From Isoperla grammatica (taxonomy: Eukaryota; Arthropoda; Insecta; Plecoptera; Perlodidae), in assembly GCA_945910005.1 (NCBI GenBank), contig OX246738.1, positions 19,973,458 to 20,037,457 on the forward strand: 64,000 nucleotides of DNA, read 5' to 3'. The position numbers were made by a program, and so were the translations under genes. The notes under the pieces were generated by a model. That model had not been told where the DNA came from, did not search any database, and was given only the letters and a program-made list of their open reading frames with translations. This document shows, in pieces, positions 21,281-31,676 of the stretch (the first letter of the stretch is position 1; every line of letters starts with the position of its first letter).

Positions 21281-22040
21281 CGTGGGAGCATAGATCGTAC
21301 GTGGGAGTACAGACATTACGTGGGAGTATGGACGGTATACGTGGGAGTATAGACAATACGTTGGAGTATGGACGGTACGTGGGAGTACGGACATTACGTG
21401 GGAGTATTGACGGTACGTGGGAGTATAAACAGTACGTTGGAGTATGGACAGTACTTGGGAGTATAAACAGTGCGTGGGAGTATAAACAGTACGTTGGAGT
21501 ATGGACAGTATGTGGGAATGTAAACAGTACGTGGGAGTATGGACAGTACGTGGGAGTCTAGACAGTACGTTGGAGTATGGACAGTATGTGGGAGTGTAAA
21601 CAGTACGTGGGAGTATGGACAGTACGTGGGAGTCTAGACAGTACGTTGGAGTATGGACAGTATGTGGGAGTATGGACAGTACGTGAGAGTATGGACAGTA
21701 TGTAGGAGTCTAGACAGTACGTGCGAGTATGGACGGTATGTAGGAGTAAAGACAGTATGTGGGAGTATAGACCATACGTAGGAGTATAGACAGTACGTAT
21801 GAGTATAGACAGTACGTGGGAGTACAACCCAGTATATGGGAGTACAGATCGGCACGTGGGGGTATAGATCAGTACGTGGGAATACATATTGGTACGTGGG
21901 AAACAGATCGGTACGTGGGTGTATAGAACGTACGTGGGAGTACAACCCAGTATATGGGAGTATAGATCGGGATGTGGGAGTATAGATCGGGATGTGGGAG
22001 TACAGATCGGCACGTGGGGGTACAGATCGGTACGTGAGAG
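21281..22040. repeat. 19-bp minisatellite, about 39 units
   Basis: The unit ACGTGGGAGTATGGACAGT repeats with substitutions over about 760 bp. Units vary mainly at TGGG/TTGG, TATGG/TATAA/TCTAG and ACGT/ATGT. Towards the right end (after about 21820) units become longer and read ...GATCGGNACGTGGGAGTA, showing sub-families. Frames of 66-151 codons on both strands within the array arise only because 19-bp units lack stops. They read as a 19-residue periodic peptide and are not annotated as genes. Confidence 0.93.
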
Positions 22041-22057
22041 TCGTGTGATTGTTAAGA

Positions 22058-22609
22058 TGTCTAGTCCGGATGATTGTATCGTCGCATAGGTCCAGCTCGG
22101 TGCATTGAGACCAGCTCGGCTGGACCGCCTAGCCTAGATGATCGTATCGTCGCATAGGTCCAGCTCGGTGTATTGAGACCAGCTCGGCTGGACCGCCTAG
22201 CCTAGATGATCGTATCGTCACGTAGGTCCAGCTCGGTGTATTGAGACCAGCTCGGCTGGACCGCCTAGCCTAGATGATCGTATCGTCGCATAGGTCCAGC
22301 TCGGTGTATTGAGACCAGCTCGGCTGGACCGCCTAGTCTAGATGATCGTATCGTCACATAGGTCCAGCTCGGTGTATTGAGACCAGCTCGGCTGGACCGC
22401 CTAGTCTAGATGATCGTATCGTCACGTAGGTCCAGCTCGGTGTATTGAGACCAGCTCGGCTGGACCGCCTAGTCTAGATGATCGTATCGTCACGTAGGTC
22501 CAGCTCGGTGTATTGAGACCAGCTCGGCTGGACCGCCTAGTCTAGATGATCGTATCGTCGCATAGGTCCAGCTCGGTGTATTGAGACCAGCTCGGCTGGA
22601 CCGCCTAGC
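22058..22609. repeat. 68-bp satellite, eight units, each with an inverted repeat
   Basis: GTCCAGCTCGGTG recurs at 22090, 22158, 22226, 22294, 22362, 22430, 22498 and 22566, exactly 68 bp apart. Units are almost identical, varying at CGTCGCATAGG/CGTCACGTAGG/CGTCACATAGG and CTAGCC/CTAGTC. Each unit contains GGTCCAGC and, 27 bp later, the complementary GCTGGACC, so every unit could form a hairpin. It abuts the 19-bp minisatellite on its left. Confidence 0.95.
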
Positions 22610-22655
22610 GTGCTGCCGTGCGCCGCAGGTCGCGTGATCGCATCTCAACACGTGA

Positions 22656-22811
22656 TATATCACTGGTATCTATCTGCTCTATCACTCTCGCTCGGACAAG
22701 GTTAATGCCGGGAAACAACGGGATCTGAAAACTTGGGTTGCTGTTGTTGATGAATGCCATTGCGTGGGGCGTCTTGTCTTTCCACGGCCTGTTCGATCAC
22801 CGTCGCCACGA
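22656..22811 (+). pseudogene. Possible RecQ-like helicase fragment (DECH motif)
   Basis: A 52-codon open frame contains TWVAVVDECHCVG, closely resembling motif II of RecQ-family helicases, where hydrophobic residues lead into DE(A/C)HC followed by V or I. The Walker B acidic pair falls at 22749-22754. The frame ends at TGA 22812-22814, shortly after the motif. I found no motif I upstream or motif III downstream, so this is at best a small exon or a relic, possibly from a transposon-borne helicase. The match could be chance because it rests on about a dozen residues. Confidence 0.3.
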
Positions 22812-22836
22812 TGAGATGACGGTCGTACAGGCCGTG
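22783..22836. repeat. Perfect-ended hairpin
   Basis: CACGGCCTGT (22783-22792) and ACAGGCCGTG (22827-22836) are exact complements. Pairing continues inward with CACCGTC against GACGGTCG with small bulges. The loop is about 10 bases. It overlaps the helicase-like frame. Confidence 0.7.
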
Positions 22837-22937
22837 ACAGAGTCGTATGTTAAAGCTAGCCTAGCGTATCACAATCCAATCTATGAACGAAAGAATGTCC
22901 ACGTAGTTTTTTTTTAATTTTCCGATACAACTACGCA

Positions 22938-23315
22938 AGAGGAAATAAAGGTTACCTTTACGTCAAAAACCGCAGAAACTTTTCATTTTTGAATTATATC
23001 TCAAGATTGCAACACAAACACGCAAATCTAAATCAACAGCTCACTGTGTTTTGGTAAGCCCTACACTCTACTACTGAATGAAATATTTAAACCATTAGTT
23101 ATTTTGATTATTAATTCGATAATTACTAATACTAAACAAAAACAATACTGATCATAATTTAAGACACAACTTAGAGCATTCAGTATGTATGGCTTATCAA
23201 ACCACAGTGCGCTGTTGATTCAGATTTTCGATTTCGAAACCCATTCTTGAGAAATAATTTTAAAATGAAAATTTTGTGGGGTTTTTGACGTACAGATATC
23301 CTTCCTTGTTAACTT
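22938..23315. mobile_element. Inverted-repeat MITE, diverged arms
   Basis: The left arm (about 22938-23088) and right arm (about 23163-23315) are inverted copies. ACGTCAAAAACC at 22960 pairs with GGTTTTTGACGT ending at 23291. TCAACAGC.CACTGTG.TTTG.TAAGCC blocks match further inside, and ACTGAATG lies near the centre on both sides. Substitution density is high, so the element is old. A half copy may persist at about 57190-57330 (CCAAACCACAGTGC, then GATTTCGA, then AAAATGAAAAT in order). Confidence 0.65.
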
Positions 23316-23319
23316 TTAC

Positions 23320-26300
23320 ACTTATTCCCTCCTTTCCTGGAATCGATTTCGCTTCACTTTATATTCCCACTTAAAAAATATTTTAACGAGAAATGGATGT
23401 CACTTGGAGCAGAATAAAAAAAAATAGAAAAAATCTAAAATTAAAAAAAGTAGTTAACTTTACTTTTTAACACTCGTGCGACTCAGGTTGGAATTCATAG
23501 TCGGCCCCTACATCTAGGGGCGCCCATTGTTACCAAGGTAACAGTAACTGTTGTTTCCATGTTTTTTCCCATAAACAAAGAAATCCATAGCAAGTGCAAG
23601 TTACATTCTCTGCGCTCTTCACTGCTTTTACAGGTAACGTTGTCTACCTACGCCTCTTGTTCGGGAAAGGACGTAGCTCACAAGCATTGGAGGTCGGAAT
23701 AAAATAGATGCTTCATTTTTTTGTAACATGTACCTTAGTATGGTTCACATTTTCACCACCTTCCTAACTTCAGTTAATATATCGTACCGTTTCGTCACAA
23801 CCTATATTTCCATAGTATTCGTTTTATGTACTGTGAGTTTACGTTTTGACATACATACGTTTAATTCACATTCATATACATATACATGAATTCATATAGA
23901 TCTGGTTCTTACAATGTGGAAAGTCTAGAGTATAATTTTGATTATTCAAAGTGTGTTGATATATTTTGTCAATGCTATAGCTAAATTCATGATAAAGAAT
24001 TCTTGGCAAACATATTGTCGACTCATGCCAGCAAAATTATACTGAGAAAGACATTTCAAATTTTTGTGTTTGATCTGCTGTATGTTGGCCGGGGTAGGTT
24101 GAATAGCTTTTCAGCTGGTTCTACGGCCAACCGGTGTTCAGTATCTGTAAGCCAGACTAGAATCAACCCATTCGCTTTTACAACATATCTTATTCCAGGG
24201 TTCATTGAATTTCACATAGTGAGATTTTTGTATTTCTATGAGAAACACGTTTTTTTGGATGTACTCAGAATGGCTCCTAGCCCAACGTTCACCTTGTACA
24301 ATAACTGCTGTCAATGAAATCTAAAGTGCAAACTCGCATCTTTCTCTGTATTTCAAAGAAGAACAAATAAGGGCCACAAGAGTATAGGATTTGTTGCTAT
24401 GAAATTGTTTAATTACGTGCTAACAAACTTTATAGCAACAAAAATCAATCGTAGAATAGAATAATCGTATACTTAGATGTGCATTCGACCAGATCTATAC
24501 AGGTTTTGAATATATTGCTGCGTAAGCATTGTGTAATGTTCAATTATTTCATTGTTACGTAGGATATTGCCAAATTACAAAAATATACACCACGTACCAA
24601 TATGATTTCCCATCTGCGAGCATAATATTTAAAACAAAATGATAACTTAACGTCCATTCCCCCCCTCCCCCAATGTGGACTCCCAAATGAAGCCGAATGT
24701 TTCGTAAAAATACAACACTTCGATCAAGAAATGTTAATTTTGAAGGCCAAATAACAGTAAATAATTATATGAGAAACTGTGCAATGCTGTTAACGTATAG
24801 ATATTGATGTAGGCCTATATCAGCTTGTCTTTTAATCAATCATCATAATAAAACCACTTTCCTGCTACCCATTCCCAAATTTATTGTGTCATCATTGAAC
24901 GATATTGTATAGATAGTTTGGGGCGTAAGAGGTCCATTAATTCTCCGTATATTTGATTAATTCTCTAGTATTATCATTTGCTGAGGTTTTCAACATCATC
25001 CAGCAACGGGTTTGAGTAATTGCTGTTTAAAGAGAAAAGTTAAAATGAGTTCAATTTATTATAAAAGTTTCAAAATTATTAATTGATGAGTTGAATGAAC
25101 GCTCCAAGATTTAATAAGGTCGATAGGAACTACTCCACGTGAAAATAAAGTGCCAACGATATAGTATTCTAACATCTCATGGTGAGAGCATTTTTTATCG
25201 TAGCCTGAACTGAAGGCACTTTCTTTAAGCTTTTCACTTAAATGTTCATGTGTATGAAAATGATGAGCATCGTATGTTGTTGACAAGCCATTTTGTTCCG
25301 CTAATACTTACTCCTCAAGGAAATGAAAGTATATCGTAGCGAACTTCTAATTATATAATCTTCTCTGGTATTTTTATATTTAAAAAAAAATCGATTTCCG
25401 AAAAAAAGCGGATTTTTTTTTAATAACATTCCAACCGGGAACAATATGAGACTGGCTTAGAAGGCGGCAAAAGAATTGATCATGTCCCCTTCCCCTACTA
25501 TCCCACATTAACAAGTCCAGCTATACCCTTTCCCCCCAAACTTATTGTCCCTTTCCCCAAACACTCCCGCAACGTCGTGCATTATCTAGGTGTTGAGTAC
25601 GTCGTTATAAACAACAAAAATTGAAATAAACGTTAGTTTAGCAATAAGTTTTCCTATTGGCTACAGTGAATATTGATAGCTCTTACTCTTAGGCACACTA
25701 ATTGATGGTGATACTTGCATGTTCTATTATGCGTTGATATGACCTAACTTTCTATCATTATTCGTTATGAGCTTGAACAGTTGAGGGCCCGTGTACACCA
25801 GGAATTCCCAAAACGAATGTGTTTCAACATAAACCATCGGACAAATTGAAGTAATTTGCTATTTATATTATGCTTGTCTTTGATTTGCCATTATTTAACT
25901 TTCTATACAGAGCTCTTTATTGAAAGTCCAGGTGAGAAATATCTTAGTATTTCCTACAGAACTAAAACATGTTCATCTTGTTAGTGACAGAGAGTAACTC
26001 ATTAAATATATATGAAAATGATAATAGGATTACATTTTTGAAACAAAGCACGAATTTTTACCATGCGTTCGGCTTGCCACATCCAATTAATACATTAATA
26101 TTTATTGTGTTTATTTTTACTGAGAAATCTTATAAAAGAAGATTTAGATAAAACTCACTGGTCGCGAATGATAATTCATTGAGGCAACAAAGTCGTTCAA
26201 GCTGATTTTTCGTAGACACGAAGGAGGCGAAGAAGACGAAGAAGGAAGAGAAGAGGAAGAAGGAGCGAGGCGTAAAGCTGATTAGTAACCGTTGTTTTAG

Positions 26301-27610
26301 AATTCACTACTGAGTTTTTTAGTGGTGTTAAGCTGGAATGAATTTTCGTTCCGTGCCGTTGCGAAATTTCTTCCACAATGCGGCTAGATTGGACGGCCAC
26401 CCTGACAGGGGTGGAAGTTGGGGGTGGCTTTGAAGGGGGTGGGAGTTAAAGAATTCACCCGCCCGGAAGGGAAAGCTCTCATTTTCATAAGATAGACTAT
26501 CATAAATATTCAAATACATTTTGGCTCTGGCTGGCAATTCTTAGCAAGTCAAGAGGAAAAATCCATGTTCTATTATAGACTACATTGCTCGTGTGTTCGA
26601 TATTTATAGTAATTCTTGATTCAAATTAATACATGATGCAGACTGAACCATCTTTAAATTGTTTCTTATGAGTAGTAACACTTCGATTATTTAATACCTC
26701 TCCAAGTTGCTTTTCTCCAACAGATCGTCTCCTCAGGATTAAAGCTCCTTTGTATAATTTTCAAAGCTTCTTTTCAGAATTGGTTCGGGTCTGGTTTATG
26801 TAATATGCAAAGTGAGCAGGGTTTTACAACGCACCCCCTTTCGAATGCCTCTTGTAATGGGACTTCCAGTCAATCATACTTTGTCGGCATATAATAGGAT
26901 TACTGTATTACTCCTCGGATGTAGATGTGTGTACTATGCTTGGCCAGGCTGAGGCCGTACACGTGCTTAACCCCTGTGTGTCTGTTAAGAGTCACTTTTT
27001 AATTGTTTACATGCTGACTACTCGAAATTCATGGATCGTAATATTTTGAATCTTTTCTTTTATACAGGCCGTAATAATATCAGGCAGTTTATTTCTAATA
27101 TGGTATTTAATAATAAACACCAGTTAAGAATAATTACTTTAATAAAAATGTTGACACACAATATTTATTTTGTATACCCATTTATCTTGTAAATAACATA
27201 TTTCGAATACACTTGTAGTTATTGCATTATATATATATTTGTTTTTGCACATTAATTAAACTTACTCTTGTGTAACTTAACAGTTACCTCACAGATATTG
27301 AACACCAATAATTATTTTCTTTATAAAACGCCACTACTACATATTTAGTATAACTATACATGTAATACATATTGTGTCATACTTTGGCTACACGACCCGT
27401 CTCTTGAATTCTGATAGCAAATGTAGCATCAATGATTGTTGTGAACACCCACATAACCTCTATCGTAGTGCATGTGTACACATTGTTTTTATTGTGAAAC
27501 AAATTTGACCATTCTGAAATATTTTATCTTTGTACACGAGACAGTTCCAACATTCTTGATACCAACACTCTGTAAAGATGTAAAACTAGTCTCTATACCA
27601 TTAACTGTAA
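23320..27610. other. AT-rich stretch with low-complexity patches, no gene
   Basis: Frames up to 104 codons (24003-24317, TTG-started) have no recognisable domain. Noted items: palindromic GTTACCAAGGTAAC near 23530, a C-rich patch (24659-24671), a purine-rich tract (26219-26268) and a G-rich patch (about 26405-26450, GGGGGTGGC.TTGAAGGGGGTGGG). Confidence 0.4.
26219..26268 (+). repeat. Purine-rich GAA/GGA tract
   Basis: Almost pure purine (GAAGGAGGCGAAGAAGACG...) for about 50 bases. It is low-complexity and could encode an acidic/basic repeat, but no frame around it is convincing. Confidence 0.75.
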
Positions 27611-27618
27611 ATTATTGC

Positions 27619-27770
27619 GTTTACATGCTGGTTTCAAATCGATTTAAGAACGTTTTGAGTTCTCAAAACTGCACATAAACACTTCGAAAGTGAGTTTGGA
27701 TCGGTTCGAGTCAACCCTGTTTGCTCGTAGGGTTGACTTGAAAACTAGTATTGGAAACTGCCATGTAAAC
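27619..27770. mobile_element. Small palindromic element with central hairpin
   Basis: The outer GTTTACATG (27619-27627) is complementary to CATGTAAAC (27762-27770). Inside, AGTCAACCCT (27709-27718) and AGGGTTGACT (27729-27738) are perfect inverted copies with a 10-base loop, so fold-back is likely. The outer pairing is interrupted. A related phrase, TTGACTCGAG followed by CTGCATGTACAC, occurs near 28096-28135. Confidence 0.55.
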
Positions 27771-30700
27771 ACCACACGGTCGTTTACACGTTTTGGCAAA
27801 CAAAACCGGCGGTGGCGATGCAAATTGTGTTTATGTTTACCTTTTTTTTATCGCGCTCGTTCTCTCGTTCTTGTCTAGTTTGGTTAAATTAGTGAAATGT
27901 CTAATTCCAAGAAGAATATTTGGACAGATAAGGATGTATTATTTATGTTGCCTCCTTTGTTGTTCCAACTTGTCTTTAAAAAGCAGTATAATGTCTTGAT
28001 TTAAGTGGCGCTGTATAGCAGAAAATGTATGAACTAAATAATGAATTCAGAACGTTTCCAGGTCGATAGCATGTAAGCGATCGACGAATTTGGTTTGACT
28101 CGAGTAAAAACTTCTTCAAACCTGCATGTACACGTAGTAAATGATATCTCATTAGGGGTGAGGAGATAATTAAATGCTTGCTAAGTGATTGATATAATTT
28201 CGAGAGGGTAATATCTTCTTCCGCTTATCAGTAAGGGCTCAGTAAGTGGTTGCGTGCACCGGTCGCACCATTGTCGGGAATACGGGCATTACGTTGTGCT
28301 TCCGGTAGATAAAGTATCCATACATTTTGTAATATCCTATCGATACTTTGGCATTTTACTACCACTAATTAGCCCAGTCTTATTTTATGACAAACTATCT
28401 AATGTATCCCATTTATTATTAACACGGATCATTAATACGTATGTATCATACACTTATGTAGGTATGTAGTTGTAAGTATGTCCACGTCCAACAATGCATT
28501 TGTACTTAAATTTGCTATGTGGTAAATAATAATATTTGTATTATATTTTGGTTTATTTATTATTATATGTCATATTTATAATAATAATAAAAGATACACC
28601 AAAATGCTTTTTGTGCTACCACATTAGAAACAATTGCTGTTATCAGTGTTAGTATTTGTATTATTACTGAATGTAGTGGTGTTGCATTGTAATTATCTAA
28701 CGACAAATCGTGAATCAATTCCTTCCGTGATGCTTCTTTTAGCAAATTTACCAGAGTAACGGCGTTTATAGACCGAGGCTAAATTGTTTATAATTATTTT
28801 ATTATTCGTTAATAAAATCTGTTGTATTCTTGTGTGTGAGATTGAGAATTGGATGTGAAAGTATTGTTTTTTTGTTCATATCTGTAAAATTATATTCAAT
28901 ACAAAAATGATTTCATTGTTAAGATTCACAGCTATCCTCAAATAAAAAAACGTTGCAAAATTGATTGTTTTTCGATGAAATACGAAAACTTCAATAATAT
29001 CTCAAATTATCTAATTTGATTCAAATTAATATTTCTTATCCGTTTGGAGAGTATTGATACATATACTTTTATACTATCTACCGTAACATAATATTAAATT
29101 TTAAATAGCGAATTTTTAAGACCCAAACAAAAACACGAAACTTCCCCGCTTTTCAAACAATTTGTAAAAACACTAAAATATAGCTTCAATAAATAAAATG
29201 TCTCATATTTTGTACCTTTACGAAAATAGACCTATGAGCTCACGAGTTAAAAATAAGTTGTGTGGGTAGTAATTTTAGTTGATGATCTGTGAAATTTAGA
29301 TTTGTTCTTGATACTTTGAAGTAGGGACTGTTCTTGTATGTCTCTTATTACATAGTATAGCAGTTCCTTAGCTAATCAAGTCTAATGAAATTAGTATCGC
29401 TCTACATCAAACGAAATAATTAAACAAAATGAAATACTTACAATGCAATTGTACGTTTCAGTTGTTTGTTTATTGTCACTTGTAATGTATTCTGTATTAT
29501 TCATGTACTGTACTGTACATCGTGTTCTAATTAATGAAGGGTGTGCAAGTTTGTTTATTGTCACTTGTAATGTAGTTTGTACTTTTCATGCACTGTACAG
29601 TACATGAAGTGTTCTAATTAATGAATGGTTTGTTAAATTACCTTCAATAAACGACCCAGGGCAATGTGTTCACATATTATGAAACTCCCAACGTATTTTG
29701 TTAGCTAAACAGTTCAAGCGAGAACCATGTGTACTTGTGTTCTTACACAGAGTAGGCATGCATTTTGTATCACACACGTGTTTGTTGTACGTACGCCAAC
29801 CAACAATAATCAACAACAAAAGCTGATGAGTTTAGTGTTATCATTTAATTATTCGTATCAGTTGGGGTTCCAACAACAAAGGAGCACCACACCAAGTTTG
29901 GTTGTTTTCTAACCCTGGTTTATACTTTCGCCTCGAGAGGGGTTGGCGATGTTTATGAATCAAGTTCTGGGGTCCATTATGATACAGGCCTGCGCTGTAT
30001 GTATTAGACTAGTAATATTACGTTGGTGCATGTATATTCTGTTGCTGGAGATGGTATGAATTAAACATGGGAGCACGGCAGCTTGCCTTGTGCGATATCT
30101 CCCCCAGGTCCGAGCAAACCCGAAGGCATGCTTCGGTTTTTGTTCTCTATACAGCTTACTCAAACGAGAGTGCGAACCCATGGCTAACTAAATTCATGAA
30201 CAGTGTTTGGTAAATGTTGCAAATGACGCTCAAGTAAATTAAGTTTGAATAATTGGCTCAAATTAGCTTCGCATTCAACATACTAACTTATTCATCGTCA
30301 TCTCACTTCTCTGGTGTACATCTGTATATGTCCGTTGCGTTTGAATTATTGTGTAGGCCTACCCTCATTACTAACTAATAACTATTACAAATTAATGAAA
30401 CAAAAAATATCCTTAATGAACTATATTATCCATGTACAAATTTGGTTACTGTTTTCCTTCTAAAAAAGATATATCAATATGAAATGGTCTAGAATTATTA
30501 CATGTTTTTAATTTGATATAAAAACAAAGAAACATCAATTCAAGATTATTTCCGAACATGGCATTAACACCAATAAACAGGTTTTTGGAATTTATTGGGA
30601 TCCTACAAAACCCAAAATGAACGTCTTTTTCTATTTAATGCACAATATAAATTCAACATCCTAAATCTGTATAGCAATTAATTATTTATCATTTGTTAAA

Positions 30701-31504
30701 ATTGAACAAAGATTAATTTACGGTTATCACTTGGCAGACCAAGTATCCTCGTTTAATTCCACATGCGTGTGTGAACTAAGACGCCTAAAACGTTTATTCA
30801 ATTGTACAGATAACTTACATGTAATTTATTAACGAATAACAAATACACGAATGAATACGGATTCAAATCTTCAATACCAATATAACTGAATAAAATAACA
30901 AAATTCGTGCTTTGAAACCGGCGTTAAGTTGTCTTGTTACGCTTTTAGAAACCAAGACCTTAAAGTCGATCGATGAAGTGAACTACCCATTCAATACAAC
31001 AACTAAACTATTCAAATTAAATGGACATGAAAAAATACTTTTTTTTTATTCTAAATTATGAATTACAAGAATTATTACATGTGAGTAGCATTTAATACTG
31101 AACGTCTTGAAATTATATATTTTTTTTTATTAATAAAGTTTATTTATAGTTTCTAATTGGAGTAGATTTGAGATAAAATTGACACACCAGCGCAAATATC
31201 TCGAAAACGGATTGCGTTTGTTCATCTTTTTCAAACGTATTCATGTTAGTCATGAAGTTATCTACATTTAGGACGGAAATTTGTTACAATATATTACTTT
31301 TTGAAGGTGCTACGCAAAGTTATACGATTGGAAGTGTTGGTTTTTGTTCGGTTACAATGTACAACATAGGGAATTCCAACGCATTTCAACACTCAATAAG
31401 TAAAAAACTAATAGCGGTAGGTGCATATTTTTTTCTACAATATTCACAAGCTTAATCTCAACTTGCAGTACATACAATTTGAATGATTTATATTACATGT
31501 GCAG
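27771..31504. other. AT-rich stretch, no gene assigned
   Basis: Apart from an 85-bp duplication (29464-29634), only short frames without recognisable features are visible. A TAGGCCTA octamer occurs at 30354. Confidence 0.4.
29464..29634. repeat. 85-bp tandem duplication
   Basis: GTTTGTTTATTGTCACTTGTAATGTA occurs at 29464 and again at 29549. Both copies continue with ACTGTAC-type words and TGTTCTAATTAATGAA. The two copies differ by several substitutions. The palindromic ACTGTACAGTACA core in the second copy suggests a hairpin. Confidence 0.85.
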
Positions 31505-31676
31505 TTATCATCGATCGACTTTAAGACCGGTTAAACCCGGCACCTCCACCAATCAGAACAAAGCGGCTTACATCAAAGAGGCCGACGTCGTATTGCTTTG
31601 TTCCACCTCCAAAGACGTTAACAAACAAAGTAAAGAAGACACTTTTATACTTGGCACTTCCTCTTATCAAGAATAA
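31505..31676 (+). CDS. Candidate terminal exon, unknown protein
   Basis: An open frame without Met starts just after a splice-acceptor-like ATTACATGTGCAG (AG at 31503-31504) and ends at TAA 31674-31676. It encodes about 57 residues, polar and Lys/Ser/Thr-rich (RPVKPGTSTNQNKAAYIKEAD, then VVLLCSTSKDV). The segment is richer in GC than its surroundings and stops being so near the stop codon, which is exon-like. An AATAAA lies at 31863. No family was recognised, no upstream exon was located, and chance cannot be excluded. Confidence 0.3.

Noticed and set aside
21558..22013. 151-codon minus-strand frame
   Set aside because: It lies wholly within the 19-bp minisatellite. The peptide is a 19-residue periodic translation of the repeat.
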